Made by a program: the position numbers and the translations under genes. 64,000 nt of DNA, from NCBI GenBank assembly GCA_900312665.1, contig ONZQ02000015.1, positions 310,001 to 374,000 on the forward strand, written 5' to 3'. The notes below the pieces were generated by a model. It had not been told where the DNA came from. It saw only the letters and a list, made by a program, of their open reading frames with translations, and made no database searches. This document shows, piece after piece, positions 1-12,682 of the stretch (position 1 is its first letter; each line of letters begins with the position of its first letter). This DNA is from Cephalotrichum gorgonifer (taxonomy: Eukaryota; Ascomycota; Sordariomycetes; Microascales; Microascaceae).

Positions 1-777
1 TCTCCTTCCTCACAATCCTCGCGTCGGAGCTGCCCGGCACTGTTTCGTATTGGTACCTTTGCAGAGGCCTGTGGATACCAGAAGCCTCATCCACCTCGTT
101 AATTGCCTTTCCTGCCTGAAGAAGCTGGCCTTAATCACCTGCAGCCGGCGTATGTTCACTCTTCTGTGATAGCCTTCGATGTTTCGGCTCATGGGATACC
201 AGTCGAAAAAGGATTCGCAGGGGCAGGGCATTATCAAGAGATTATACAAATTTAGTACAGCGGCACAGTCGTGGCTTCAATCATGGTACGTTAAGAAGGC
301 TTCTAATACGTCATTCTTTCGGGCGCTTTTCGGGCGCTCGGAGACATGTCCGCCTTGGACCGAAGCGGTCCCCGGGTTCCTGGCAGTGGGGCACACGCAG
401 GTTCGCTGGGTTCGTGGCACTGGGCACGTCAGGTCAAGACACGTCTGAGCTAAGGAGGGAGCCGCCCCCAGCTACTTACCCGCGGACTTTTGTTTACGTG
501 GAGGCATGGGCGATGAATGAGACGCTTGAGACGCGGTTTAATGAGACTGGTCCTAGGGCTCAAGGGGGCAAAATAAAGATGATATAGGTAGAAGATATGG
601 GATGGGGATGACAGATGGGAAAACTGGGAGCTCACTTTCCGCCGTGGAGAGGAGCAGAGTCGTCTTACAATTTGTATCTGTTGTGGGGTATTTTACTCGT
701 GATTAAAGTCCAATACATTTCGATGCCCGCCGAAAGCTGCGTGACCCAAGCCCGTCAGCCCAATCCCACTTCTGAAA
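1..777. other. intergenic, no gene seen
   Basis: No open frame here has a recognisable domain, and none continues across a plausible intron. It is the downstream flank of the sugar transporter, which ends at 778 on the minus strand, plus whatever gene lies left of the window. Confidence 0.6.
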
Positions 778-2710
778 TTAAGCTTTCTGCGACACCCTCT
801 CGGCCTCCTGGATCTCGATCTCCTCAGTCTTCTCAGACAGCGCCTGGGCACCGGTACCAATGCACTTATACGTCCTAAACTTCCTTGCGGGCAGCTTGGT
901 TTGGAACTATTCATATGAGGTTAGCTTATGACGCGAAACTACTTAGTAGGATGCAGGGGCCACTCACCATCTCGTCGATCTCCTCCAGCGTGCGGCCCTT
1001 GAGCTCGGGTAGGAAGAACCACACCCACACGGCGCCGATGATGGAGGAAGGGAACCAGATGTATCCGTACTTGGGTCCCCAGTTCAGGGCACTCGGGTTG
1101 ATGAAGTAGGGGGCCGTGAAGGTAGTGAGCCAGGCGAAGAAGAAACCGGAGGCGGCGGCAAGGCCGAAGGTGTAGCTGCGGAGGCGCTGGGTGGGGATCT
1201 CGCCACCGCTGAGCCACGCGTAGGAGGCGACCATGCCCTAGTAAAAGTTGAGTTAGAAAAAGGAGTACGAGGGGCAAGGGGGGGAAAATGGAGGATTTAG
1301 CGGGGGCGAAAGTCCACTCACGTTGTAGCACATGTAGTAAATGCACGTTAGCCCGACGAGAACCTTGCCCGTCGTCGTGGATCCGGGGTCCTTGTCGTAC
1401 ACCACGGCGATGACCAGCTGTAGGACACCACAACCTACGAGGCCGCACATGAGCAAGACTCGCCGGCGGCCGTATCGGACGACGATTAGGGAATTAATGA
1501 TAATGGCTGTCAGGCCGATCGTGCTTAGGACGTTGCTCATGGCGAAGGGATCCTCGACGTTGGCCATGGTGAAGAAGTACGCCTTGTACGCTAAGGGGGA
1601 CGTTAGATCTCCCGACTTTCCTCCCCAATGGACTGACTAGTAGACTTACCGATGACGAACATGGACCCGGTCGCAGCCTGAAGCGTAACGGCGCAGACCG
1701 CGAGGAACGTCCGGCGCCTATCGACGGGGTCCTTGAACATGTCCAGGATTCCAACGCCGCTCGCGGTCTCGCGCTCCTTGTCGATAGATGCCTGGATCTC
1801 GTCCGCCTCAGCCTCGGCGTCAAATCCCTTGGGCCTGACCCACTTGAGTGCCTTGAGGCCGTCGGCGTGGCGGCCCTGGAGGATAAGCCAACGGGGGGAC
1901 TCGGGGATGAAGAACATGGTGATCGTCATGACTACGGGGACGACGTAGACTATGCCGAGGGGGATGAGGTAAGAAGACTTGTCGGGGCGCTGGGCGGTCG
2001 CCCAGTCGATTATGGTTCCGATGAGGGTTCCCTGGACCATGTTAGAACTGGCTGTGCGTGGGAAATCGAAAAGTTCTGCACATCGCGTGATTTGGTAGAT
2101 TGAGACTTACGAAGGAGGTGCAGAACTGGAAGATGGTCAGGAAAAGGCCGCGGTACTTCGCCGGGCTCGTTTCCTGGATGTAGAGCTGTGAGAAGGTCAT
2201 AAAGTAGCCGTTCGCTAGCCCGATGAGGAACCGGCCGGTGTAGAGGGCGCCGATATTAGTCGTCGCCATCATGAGGACGTTCGAGACGCAGCAAAGCGCA
2301 CACGCGAGCCACAGGCACATCTTGCGCCCGATCTTGGTGGCGGGGACACCCGCAGTCGCCGAGCTGATGAAGGCGCCGAGGGTCATGAGGGAGGAGATGA
2401 GTTGTTGGACGGTCGGGGTGATGTTCCAGCCCTTCGGAACGCTGGGGTCTTCATACCCGTAGATCTGCAAAACGCGACACAGATCAGTCCCTCATCCGAA
2501 ATTGTTATCTTCCGGTCTTGCGCGTGGAAGCTATGGATTGGGGAGACTCTGCGAGATGGGATTTACCTTGAGGAAACCGACCATGGCCTGGAGGCCGCCG
2601 ATAAGACCAAAGTCCACCCCGTACTGGAAGGGTGACAGGAACATGACACCGCAGGCCAAGAAGACCTTCCAGTTGGCACGGATGCCATCGGTTTTGGGTT
2701 CTGTCGCCAT
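778..2710 (-). CDS. MFS sugar porter (alpha-glucoside/hexose transporter type)
   Basis: Six exons: 2710-2567, 2464-2111, 2031-1650, 1590-1322, 1237-968 and 906-778. All introns are GT-AG and phases agree, giving 515 residues, the usual length for fungal sugar porters. Family marks seen are two GRK/GRR loops after helices 2 and 8 (GRKMCLW, GRRRVLL), PESPRWL in the central loop and PELKGRTLEEIDEMF after the last helix. These define the proton-coupled sugar porter family (TC 2.A.1.1) of the plasma membrane. The overall look is closest to the alpha-glucoside/maltose permease subgroup, but the substrate cannot be read from sequence. The third intron's acceptor was set by the need to join TSF to GTLIGT; a nearby ATG at 2040 lies inside that intron and is not a start. 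It is transcribed away from the SnoaL-like gene, so the two share a long upstream region. Confidence 0.93.
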
Positions 2711-2812
2711 ACTGAGCCGTTCAATGGGGATTGTTTGAGTTGTGCTTCTTCTCGTGCGGAGATGAACCTGCTAAGTTGGGGAGGCTGCAGGAAAATGTGG
2801 CTCTTTACCTCT

Positions 2813-2826
2813 TTACATATATGTAA
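2813..2826. promoter_or_regulatory. 14-bp perfect palindrome with TATA core upstream of the sugar porter
   Basis: A perfect palindrome TTACATATATGTAA lies about 105 bp before the transporter ATG. It contains a TATA-like core, and a CACGTG E-box sits 25 bp further out at 2851-2856. A promoter role is inferred from position only. Confidence 0.4.
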
Positions 2827-2916
2827 CCCCCTCTCCTATTCGGATTTCACCACGTGTCGAAGCTGCAGCCCACACTCAGGACGCCAGGGTCAACCCCAGC
2901 CAGGCTCAACGAATAT

Positions 2917-2949
2917 GTGGAGTACTGGTGGAGTACTGGTGGAGTACTG
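2917..2949. repeat. three tandem copies of an 11-bp unit
   Basis: The unit GTGGAGTACTG occurs three times head to tail without mismatch in the region upstream of the sugar porter. Each copy contains the palindrome AGTACT. It could be a minisatellite or repeated binding site; only the repeat itself is seen. Confidence 0.85.
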
Positions 2950-4563
2950 GTCAAAGCTTGCCCATCTACAGGTATTGAAGCGAGCCGGGGGAACTCTTGT
3001 CTAGCCTATTCTAGGTCTAGGCGAATGCGGGGTATGGGGTTGGCTATCGGGGGATAAATCTGGCCCCCGTAGCCGGATATTGGTGAGTGGATGTACCGGT
3101 CTTGGGGCGCACCGGTGGCAATCTACTTGTGCCAGACCGGGGTATTTTGTCGACCCCCGGTTGGGTCCCCTGTCGTTTCTCCATGGACGTGACCAGTGGG
3201 GTCTGAGGAGAGAACTGCCGACTGGCAACCCAACCACCGCCATGCCAATATTGCAGCACCAAGTGTGGAGCAGTACCCAATACCCTTTATCTCCCCCAGA
3301 CCACTATTCCCTTTATGATTACATTACTCCACTCCCAGAGCTCAGCTCAGAAGCTAGCTATTATTACTCGTGGACGGGTGTGGGCCTACTGCGGTGGTGG
3401 TGGATAGACGGCCGTCGTGTTGGGAGCTACGGGGGATAGCGTCGAAACAGTAGTGGAGATGCCGTGAGGGAGAGGTGGAGGCAGAGGGTCCACTGACTAC
3501 GACTATCGATTAAACACCATGCTAGCAACGCTAGCATGGCTCTCGCCATGCACGTCGTCCCCCCACCCCAGATCCCCCTTGTTCCAATTGTGCGGGGGAG
3601 TGGACTGTCCGACGCGGGAGTTCCTAGGTAAGTCATCGTTGCGAGTCATGCCTTCCGGTCAGTCCGGCAGCTCCGAATAAACGCGTTTGCTCAATTAGGC
3701 TGACATTGGCGGCGCTCAACCGCAAGATATTCAAGAGATTCGAGTGTCAGTCGCTCGAGCGCGAGTGTGATCGTCGTGGTGGTCTTTACCTTGAGCGTGG
3801 CAAGAATTCGAGCTTAATTGCCTCGCTCGTATTAATCTACCCGTAGGAACGGATCGTCGTCGAAGTCAGTTTTCTGAAAGGAAACAGCCCAGAAGCCACT
3901 TTCATTCCGCCTGGGGACCTGTTGTGTCCAGCACCATTTGGATGTTAGACCAGCGCGATAACCAGTTACGTCACCGCATCTACCATTTGCTACTGTCAGG
4001 CCCATATGTTGTCGTGATAGGTTTCTGCGACCATGCGACGTGATGTACCTATGAGCTAGCTCCCTCCCCTTCGAGAACAAGAGCCCACACGTCTTCAAAC
4101 TTGGCACCCACCCTGCTGCCCAGTCACGGAACTTTGTGCCAAATCGAATTGCCCGCCGGTTCTCGCTGGCCATGCTTTGGAACGCCACACATGTGCCAGG
4201 CCCGCACCGAGCGGCAAGCCCAGAGCCGATCACACCCAGTACCGACTTAGATCCCCACGATCGGCAATCAGCCTGTGGACTTACCCGCCGCCCGTCTGGC
4301 GCTGTGCAACCACACCTGCCGAATCCCTCTCCCCCGCACGCCTCGATCACACGCACTGTTGGCCAGAACGGCATTTACTTCCGATCGGGAGTCGTTCCCT
4401 CAATATCGGCACCTGCAAGACTCGACGAACAGTGAGGGGTAGCTAGGAGCTGTTCGCCCCCCACCCCCCTATGTCTTGATCCGTGCCAAACATAATAAAG
4501 CGGCCCTTTGGCGAAGTGTGGGGCTATAGCGTATCCGGAATCTTTGTAACTAATTGGTAAAAT

Positions 4564-5504
4564 ATGGCGGACGAAACAATCGCCAAGCTCGTAGAGACCG
4601 TAGAGGCTCTCCGAAAGGAGGTCACCCGTCTCAGCGGTATGTCTCCCCCCCTTCGTTCAGACAATCAAGCGCTGACAGTGCAGTGTGAAGACCAGGAGGA
4701 AATTCGCAAGCTCCAATATAAGTATGGATACTATTTAGATAAGACACTATATGCGGAGGTAAGCCCACCGGCCGGTCCCGTTCCCCACCTCGCTGGACAT
4801 TTCGGGCCGTACTCATGGCCAACAGAGCTAATGCCCGGCCGATTCAGGTCGCCGATCTCTTCTCCGACAGCCCTGAGACATACGTGCAGTTCCTCGGCGG
4901 CCGGTACGTGGGTAAGGAAGGTGTCCGGCGGCTGTACATAAACCGGTTCGCTGAGCGCTTCACCGGCGGCCGGAACGGCCCCGTCCACGGCTTCCTCCTC
5001 GACCACCCGCAGTTGCAGGGAATTGTGGATGTGGACTACACCCGCGCCGCCCCCGATGGCTCCGGCGCCGTGGCGAAGGGCCGCTTCCGCTCCCTGATGC
5101 AGGCTGGCGTGCACGTCAGCCAGGCCACCAAGCACCCGCGCGGCGTCTGTCAGTGGCACGAAGGGGGGCTCTACGAGAACGAGTATATCAAGGAGGCCGA
5201 CGGGACGTGGCGCATCTGGCGCCTCCGGTACTTTCCGTTCTGGCACGGGGATGTGGAGCACGGGTGGGCATACAAGGTGGCAGGGTTCGTACCGTTTATG
5301 TCGACGACGTTCCCGGAGGATTCCGGCGGTCCGGACATGCTTGTCGCTGAGGACCAGAGGATGATGTGGCCTGATACGCGTGTTGTTCCCTTCCATTATG
5401 ACCACCCGGTCACGCAGAAGCCAGTGAAGGATTTGGATATGCGGGCGCCGCAGTTCGGGGACTCCCCTGACGACGCTCTTCCAGAGCTGAGACTGGAGAT
5501 CTAA
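4564..5504 (+). CDS. SnoaL-like / NTF2-fold protein
   Basis: Three exons: 4564-4636, 4679-4758 and 4848-5504, in phase, giving 269 residues. An N-terminal amphipathic stretch with heptad-like Leu/Val leads into EEIRKLQYKYGYYLD. That opening is typical of SnoaL-like (SnoaL_4) domains, where the Tyr-rich helix lines a cone-shaped cavity. The pattern W-R-I-W-R-L-R-Y after a glutamate-rich strand is the usual last beta strand of this fold. Members act as small cyclases, dehydratases or isomerases, or have unknown roles; the C-terminal extension with YDHPVT occurs in fungal members. The first intron acceptor was taken four bases upstream of a second possible AG because only that one keeps the frame. 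The reaction is unknown. Its nearness to ALDH, FAD monooxygenase and SDR genes suggests a step in the same small-molecule pathway. Confidence 0.85.
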
Positions 5505-7590
5505 GGGGGCCGAACATGGCTACCCATCCATCATAAAGGCTAACAAATGCCTAGGTTTTGCGACAGTGTCTTGCTTTTCAACTAGTTGGATTTAGTTCAA
5601 TATATAATCTCCCATCTACTTCCAGCCGGGGTTTAAGTGTGTATTGAACCGCATCGTGAGCTTTCGTAGCCCCAGACGAGGTCCACAAGGCAACGTACTA
5701 CAATCAGCCTAGCCGCTCATGGGCCAATTGTATATTTCGCAAAGTGACGGTGAATTTGACACCTATTCAAAGGTCAAACACCTGACTTGAGCATGCCTAA
5801 ACCGACCGAGTGATTGTTATCGTCGGTACTATCTACACGATAGACTTGAAAGCTAAGATGAGGTGGCACTGTTCCACAGCGCCCAACAGGCCGCTTCGGA
5901 GCACGGATGGCTTGGATAGGATGCAACAAGGATGGAACCTTTAGATCCAACATTTCCTTTCAAAAAAATACGCGGTGTTCCGGCGCAGAATCGTACTTCT
6001 CCCTTCCTAGGTACAACATGATATCATAAATATGTGGATTTGCTCCACGCTCTCCGAGTCCATATGCTGGAGGCGGTCGTGATACCGGTTCTCACCGCTG
6101 TGCCTTACGAAGTTCTGGTTGTTTTAATACCGTGAACGGGTTATACGACCGATTACAAGAGATATAATGAGTATGGGCTACCGCCGACTGGAACGTGATA
6201 CAATCACTAACAGCCCACGATGACGGAGAAAGGTATTATTATATGCGAGCAAGATGCTACCCGCTCCAAACAGCCGTAAAGTTCCGTCTTGGCTGTCTAA
6301 AGGTTGAAAAAATTGATTTCTCTCGCAAACATCGCGATATTGTTTGGAGATGGAACCTGAGGGGAGCAGTGCATGGCCATGCTTATGGGTAAGCGGGACA
6401 TGGTAGGACATGTCGTATAGGAATACGACTGGCTGATATACAGCCAATCGCGATGACATGAAACCACAAATTGGATCGTACATGTCATAACCTTATTTTC
6501 CACGGCTGATATCATACGCGGAACCACGAACCTCGGCCCCAGAATCACCACCTTCGCAGTTGTTTACTTTCTGCTTGTTATAAGCGGATTTCAACGGCGT
6601 GTATACTCGCCGCAAGGATAAAGGCCTATATGCACTCGAGGGCTTGCGTCACGGTAGAGAAGATGTGGCAGTGCTTATGGTGGAAATAAAATCTTGTGTA
6701 GGCTGGGGAGAGTAGGTATGAGTTTCCGGTAGAGGCCTCAATACCGGGGTTGCTGAGATAGCGTATAGATTTTCTCGACGACTCGTACCCTGTCGCCTCT
6801 AGGCATTTTCCGAAGACGCAATCTTGTTAGTGCAGATGTCGGACTCGGACTAACCACGGCAGATGCGTCCGAGCTGGATGCTCCTCAGCTCAACCACCAT
6901 TGACCAAGGTTTGTCATATCTTTGTAAGCTTGGAGATTCACATCAACATTTGCCGCAACGAGCTATTATCAGACCAAGCGCATCCACTCGTATTCTTGGC
7001 GACATTCTACGATGTTGGGGCCACCCACCAGCCGGGGCAGCAGACGGACGGTACAGGGAAGGGAGCGAAGAACCGGCATGAGCTAGCTTCTGGTGGGTCA
7101 ATTCCATTCCTTGGCAAGATCAAGGTGTCTCAGTGTTGCGGTATCTAATGAAACACAATGAAACACAATGCACCACACTGGCCCCGCTCTCCTGAGGACC
7201 AACACTCTCAGGCCGCCTCCCTTCCTGTCTCCAAGAACTGCCGCCACGTCATACTAGGACCACCCTCGCATATGAGGGCCGAATACTTGCCGTGCGGGGA
7301 AATACAAGCGCACGGGGGCAGGAGAGAACAGGTGGGTCCGACCATCCCTCCCTGCCTCGCTGCAGAGTCGTCTAACCCCGACCTAACTCCACGCGAGATG
7401 CGGGCCCAGAGAGTGCTTTAAACCCCAAGTAGAATGCCACGAAGCCCACAACTGCGGGGTGAAACCATTGCTCTCTTCTGCACCACTAGCCACCGTATTC
7501 CTCCTGGAACTTTTTGAGATTCTTGGATCCTTCTCAGTTTACGCCCCTCAGCTCTCGATCATACCCTGCCCACGACTGAACACTCACACA
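5505..7590. other. intergenic, AT-richer, no gene
   Basis: Two kilobases hold only short, poorly composed frames. A tandem pair of a 10-bp unit (ATGAAACACA) occurs around 7148-7168. The last few hundred bases are presumably the promoter of the aldehyde dehydrogenase. Confidence 0.55.
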
Positions 7591-9220
7591 ATGGCTGACG
7601 TATCCCCCGCGCCGAGTGCCAAGGCCTTTGTGCCTAAGCTGCTGATTAACGGCGAGGTAAGCTCGACTCTATAGCGGCAGTTACCACTGCCACCCTCCCC
7701 CTGCCCTCCCTGTATATGCGCTAATCGATCCTTGGTATAGCTCGTCGGGGCCTCCGACGGGGCCACATTCCCCCTGTTCAACCCCGCGACGCGCGAAAAA
7801 ATCGCGGATGGTGAGTAGTCCGGTCCTCCGTCCTCCGTCCTCCCTTCTCCCAACCTTAGCTAACCAGATCTCACCCACACCAGTCCCCGAAGCCACCACG
7901 CAGGACGTCGAAACCGCCGTCGCCGCCGCAAAGGCCGCGTTCCCCGCCTGGTCCGCTCTCGACCCCACCGCGCGCGGCGCCTGCCTCAAGAGGCTCGGGG
8001 CCCTCATCCGCAAGCACAATGACGAGCTCGCCTACCTCGAGTCCATCTCCATGGGCCGCCCCGTGAGCGAGTACTTCGAGGGCTGGGTCGCCGCGGGCGA
8101 GTTCGACCACTACGCCGAGGCCTGGTCCAGCATCCAGGGCCAGGCGACCCTCAACACGCCCGGCTTCGTTGGCCTCACGCTCCGCCAGCCCTACGGCGTC
8201 GCGGGGGTGATCATCCCTTGGAACGTGCCCGTGCTCTTCCTCGCGAAGAAGGCCGCCCCGGCGCTGATCGCGGGTAATACCGTCGTGCTGAAGTCGAGCG
8301 AGAAGGCGCCGCTGGCCTCGGCCAAGATCGCGGAGCTGGCCGTTGAGGCGGGATTCCCGCCCGGTGTATTTAACATCATCACGGGCCATGGCCAGACGTC
8401 CGGTGCTGCGATGTCGTCGCACATGGACATCGGGGTCCTGACGTTTACCGGGTCGGGGCGCACAGGGAGGCTGATCCAGGAGGCGGCTGCCAAGTCGAAC
8501 CTGAAGAAGGTGATCCTCGAGCTAGGCGGGAAGTCCCCCGCTATTGTCTTTGATGACGCGAACCTTGAGAAGACTGTTGCGCAGACGGTCAAGGGAATCC
8601 AGTGGAACAGCGGTCAGGTATGCATGGCCAACTCTCGGATATACGTGCAAGAGGCAATCGCGTCTACGTTTGTTGAGGTTTTCAACAAGGAGTTCGCCTC
8701 TGTCAAGGCCGGCAATCCACTTGACAAGGATGTCCACCACGGGCCCCTAGTGGACGATGTCCAGTACCGATCCGTCCTCTCCTACATCGAAGAGGGCAAG
8801 AAGTCCGGAACCGTCGCTATCGGAGGTCAAGGGACCCTAGAGAGCACTGGGGGTTACTTTGTCGAGCCGACCGTGTTCCTGGACACCCCCGAAGATGCTC
8901 GCATTATGAAGGAGGAGATCTTCGGCCCCGTCGTGCACATCAACACATTTAAGACGGAGGCTGAGGCTATTGCTAAGGCCAACGACACAGTCTACGGCCT
9001 GTATGCTTCTGTTTACACTAGAGACATCGAGCGAGCTATGAGGGTAGCTAAGGCCCTTGACTCGGGGCATGTGAGCATTAATGCCAGCAGCCCCACCACA
9101 GGCAGGGACCTGCCCTTCGGAGGATACAAGGTCTCGGGACAGGGAAGGGAAGGGTATTTGCACAGCCTGGATAACTTCCTGGAGACGAAGACTGTTTTGA
9201 TCCGCGTGGATGCGGAGTGA
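7591..9220 (+). CDS. NAD(P)-dependent aldehyde dehydrogenase
   Basis: Three exons: 7591-7656, 7741-7810 and 7884-9220, giving 490 residues, the standard ALDH length. The substrate/NAD site signature ELGGKSP puts the general base at Glu258, and GQVCMA gives the catalytic Cys292, 34 residues later as in the family. The Rossmann-side motifs IIPWNVP, KSSEKAPL and FTGSGRTG, the EEIFGPV motif and a C-terminal PFGGYKVSG are all present. The enzyme oxidises an aldehyde to the acid with NAD(P)+, probably in the cytosol; no targeting peptide is visible. It sits tail to tail with the FAD monooxygenase (gap 372 bp). Substrate class is not determined by the sequence. With the neighbours it could oxidise an aldehyde made during aromatic or alicyclic breakdown. 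Confidence 0.96.
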
Positions 9221-9592
9221 CGGGAGGTTTAATGCAGTTACGCTAGTTTTCCTAATCTACATGATTACCCGTCATATAAGTCCGCAGCTTAGTTATACTC
9301 GTAATAAGCTCTACACGGGGAGGAATAAGGTTATTGCACACCCATAGTATCGGGTAGGCATATGAGCTATCTCATATTTCTATTCCCTCGTTGCTCTCCC
9401 AGGTCCTCGTGAGCTTGTTCTCACGCTCACATAATTCGGACGTAAGCTGACAGCAGTAGGTTTCTCAAAGTACACCGTTACGGTAGTGTAGATAAGAGTT
9501 CATAAAATATATTCTAATCCATCCTTCTAAGAACAACATAGATGATATCCCTTCGCTGCAACGTCTAAGAAAAATTCTCCAGGAGCTAGAAC

Positions 9593-11089
9593 CTAGGCGG
9601 ACGCGCCACCAGAATGGACCTTGAAGGTTTCCGCAAAGTTGTCCTCGGCGTGCTTCTCAGCGTCAAAGTCATGAATCCATGCCTCCCGCGGGAATGCAAT
9701 ACTCTTGGGATCTTCTTTGACCTTGGCCCAATCCGTCTTGTGCCACAGGTCCCTCGTGCTCTCACCCGTCTTCTGCACCTTCCCGACACGCTCATATCTA
9801 CAGAAACCGTAAGCTTCACGACTCGCCCATGGTACCGTGGTCACAGGAAGGGATCGACTTACCGGAGATCCTGGTAGCTCCTTACCGCCGCAGGCACACC
9901 CTCCTTTCCAGCCTTCCTCAGACAAACCGCAAGTGTGACACCATCCTCCATACTCTGCGTCGCACCTTGAGCGCTAGTAGGCAGGAATGGATGCGCCGCG
10001 TCTCCGACCAGCGCGATCCTTCCCTTAGGGCTGACCCAGGTCGGCAGCGGGTCGCGGTAGACCAGCTTCCAGTCCACAAGCACCTCGGGGGGCGTCTTCT
10101 CGACGATGGCGCTGCAAGTGGGGTCCCAGCCCTTGAGGACCTCGAGGACCTCCTCGACCTTGCCGGGGAAGGACCACGACTCGTCGATGTCGTGGCTGTC
10201 CTTGTGGGTCAGCACCCAGCAGCAGTCGCTACCGTCCTTGATGGTCGAGAAGAGGAAGTGCACGTCCTGGCCGATCCAGCCGTTGAAGGTGTCTCCGTTC
10301 TCGCAGAATTCCTTTGTGCGCGGGTCGGCGATCATGTCTTTGTTGGAGAACCTGCGTGCCGTGTGGGTTAGCAGGCTTGTTTCCTTGGGATTATGCGTGG
10401 GTCGCGTTGGGGGTGGAACGAGGAGGAGGAAGGAGGGGTTGATCGTACCAGGCGCGCCAGACGGCGTATCCGCTGCTCTTCGGCTTGTCGACGTATCCGA
10501 GAACTAGTTCCCTAGCCTTCGATCGCACACCGTCCGCGCCGACTACCATGTCTGCAACCACCTAGCACAAGTCGTTAACAGAAGAGAGAGGCAGGGATAA
10601 GGGTCGCACGAGAGAACATACCTTAGTGCCGTCCTGGAGAATAATCCCCGCTTCTCCATCCTCCTCCCAATACTGGTTCACGCGATGTCCCAGGTGGATC
10701 GGGATCTTGAGCTCATCCCTCGCAAACTCAAAGATGATCTGGTGCAGCTCCCCACGATGTCCATGGAGCGGCGGCGCGGTGGGCTTAATCTCGGCGCTGG
10801 GCTGGGTGAAGACCACCTCGCCCGTGTCCCACTTGTGGATATTGAACCCCTTGTTCTGGATCGACAGCGCCCTGAGCCTCTTCACTACCGAGCCGTCCTC
10901 ACCCCACCGGTAGAAGATGCGGCCGGCGTTGGAGCCGAAGGAGATGATGTCGCCCAGGACCTTGAGCTCTGGGAAGGACTCGTAGATCTCGACGTCGTGG
11001 CCTTGGCGGTGGCATTCTATGGCGGCTGTTAGACCGCCAAAGCCTGCGCCGACGACAACGACCTTGATTCCGGTCTTTTGGGGAGCCAT
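9593..11089 (-). CDS. FAD-dependent monooxygenase, salicylate hydroxylase type
   Basis: Four exons: 11089-10622, 10561-10449, 10351-9863 and 9797-9593, giving 424 residues. The N-terminal dinucleotide motif VVVGAGFGGLTAAIE (residues about 10-24) binds the FAD ADP moiety. ADGVRSKARE is the DG motif that contacts both FAD and NAD(P)H, and GRIALVGDAAHPF is the GD motif binding the FAD ribityl chain. These three define group A flavoprotein hydroxylases such as salicylate 1-monooxygenase and 6-hydroxynicotinate monooxygenase, which hydroxylate aromatic rings, often with loss of a carboxylate. The start codon is the first ATG ahead of the FAD motif. It diverges from the SDR gene across 486 bp, so the two may be co-regulated. 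Exact substrate is unknown. Confidence 0.93.
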
Positions 11090-11575
11090 GGTATGAGAAG
11101 GTAGGTAGGTAGAAAGAACTTAGAGATTTTTTTGGGTGTGGTAAGTTGTGTTTCAAGCTGGATGTCGTGGAATGAAATAAGTTGCTTAGATTGTCGATAT
11201 AGCTCACGCGGTCCTTGTCCCCACACCCCACACGAAGGATGGACCCTCGTCTGCCGACAAGGAGGCTATTGAGACCTACCCCCGCCCCCCCACTACCTTC
11301 CCCGCTTCCCCTCACGGCTATTAATGTAGACTCCGGGGAACGGCCTAGACGGCAAACATGCCCAGCTCCCTCATTCTGGGCACCCCGCCCTTCTTCGGCA
11401 ATATTGTTTTCTGCTATTCACCCCACCTATCCCCAACTTGTCTCTCTTGCGGATAATATGGAGCTTCAGGTACTAATGGGGAGGGGGCTTCCCTCGCCAG
11501 GTTATTTTGTGGTTTCGTGAAAGTCTACCAGAGGGCGTCCTTATCATTTGTTCGACAATATACATTCATACTACC
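11090..11575. promoter_or_regulatory. shared divergent promoter region of FAD monooxygenase and SDR
   Basis: 486 bp separate two divergent start codons. No convincing operator could be singled out. The shared arrangement is the observation; co-regulation is inference. Confidence 0.4.
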
Positions 11576-12682
11576 ATGGCGACCCACGCTGAATTCAATA
11601 ACACGACCGCGGCGACGGAGGTTGCGGCGACCTTTGGTTCCCAAATCAAAGGCCGGACTGGTATGTCCAAGACAATTCAATCTCCCGACGAAATCCTAGC
11701 GTAACTAACCCCCCGTCTAGTGGTCATCACCGGCATCAGCCCCGAGGGTATCGGTGCCGCGACGGCCCTCGCCGTGGCGTCTCAGGAACCCGCGAACCTC
11801 ATCCTCGCCTCCCGCACGGAGTCCAAGCTCGCGACGGTTGTCTCCGACATCAGCGAAAAATACCCCGCTGTCCCGATCAAGTCCATCATTCTTGACCTTG
11901 CCTCCAGCGACTCGATCAAGAGCGCCGCAGCTGAGATCAACTCCGTGGCCGACCACATCGACGTCCTCATCAATAATGCCGGCCTTACCCTCAAGTCGCG
12001 CCAGCCTGTCAAGACACCGGGTGGAACAACTGTCGACCTCCAGTTCTCCATAAACCATCTCGGCACTTTCCTCTTCACATCGCTCCTCCTGCCAAAGGTG
12101 ATCGCGGCCGGCGCGAACGCGCCCAAGGGCAGTACTCGCGTTGTTAACGTTGGCAGCCACGCCCACCGCCTGTCGCCCATCCGCTTCAGCGACTACGCCC
12201 TCTACCGCGCGCCCTACGACGTCCCCGAGGCCGAGAGGCCCCCTACCGGCGTCTCGGATGCTATGATTCGCTCCATTGATGGGTATCCCGGGTTCATCGG
12301 GTATGGCCAGAGCAAGACGGCTAACATTCTACATGCGATGGAGCTCAAGCGCCGTCTGGAGAAGGCCGGAGCCAACGCTATCGCTGTAGCAGTTCACCCG
12401 GGCACGATCGACACTGGGCTGTCGAGGGACCTGGATGAAGGGGGGAGGAAAGCAATTGAGGGTACGGCTGTGAACGGCGTCTTCAAGACGTTGGACCAGG
12501 GGGCTGCAACGACGATTGTCGGTGCTTTCGACCCGAAGCTGGCGGAGGTAGAGGTGGAGGGGCCACTGTACCTTGCTGATTGCCAGTACCGCACCGTGCT
12601 GGGTGCCCATGCGGCGGACCCGGTGGCGGCCGAGAGGTTGTGGGCCGAGACGGAGAAGATGCTGGAGATTACCTGTCTGTAA
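11576..12682 (+). CDS. short-chain dehydrogenase/reductase, retinol-dehydrogenase-like
   Basis: Two exons: 11576-11660 and 11721-12682, giving 348 residues. The second exon opens directly with the Rossmann segment VVITGISPEGIGAATA (TGxxxGIG), followed by NNAG and the catalytic pair in YGQSKTAN (Tyr223, Lys227). A serine sits in NVGSHAHRLS as the third catalytic residue. The fold and length fit the fungal retinol dehydrogenase/WW-domain-oxidoreductase-like SDRs, which interconvert alcohols and ketones with NADP(H). The 28-residue N-terminal exon carries no membrane anchor, so a soluble enzyme is expected. It diverges from the FAD monooxygenase. Substrate is unknown. Confidence 0.94.

Larger units (their letters stand above)
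2711..4563. other. divergent intergenic region, no gene
   Basis: This 1.85 kb separates the divergent transporter and SnoaL-like genes. Open frames of up to 180 codons (minus, 3832-4374) are rich in Arg, Gly and Cys and show no domain or splice continuity, so I read none as a gene. It holds the palindrome, E-box and 11-bp repeats listed separately. Confidence 0.55.

Noticed and set aside
3832..4374. Minus-strand open frame of 180 codons in the first divergent gap
   Set aside because: No domain, no splice partners, and an erratic Cys/Arg/Gly composition.
4731..5405. Minus-strand open frame of 224 codons
   Set aside because: It is antisense to the SnoaL-like gene; composition explains it.
7871..8422. 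Minus-strand open frame of 183 codons
   Set aside because: It is antisense to the aldehyde dehydrogenase and rich in Gly, Arg and Glu, a composition shadow.
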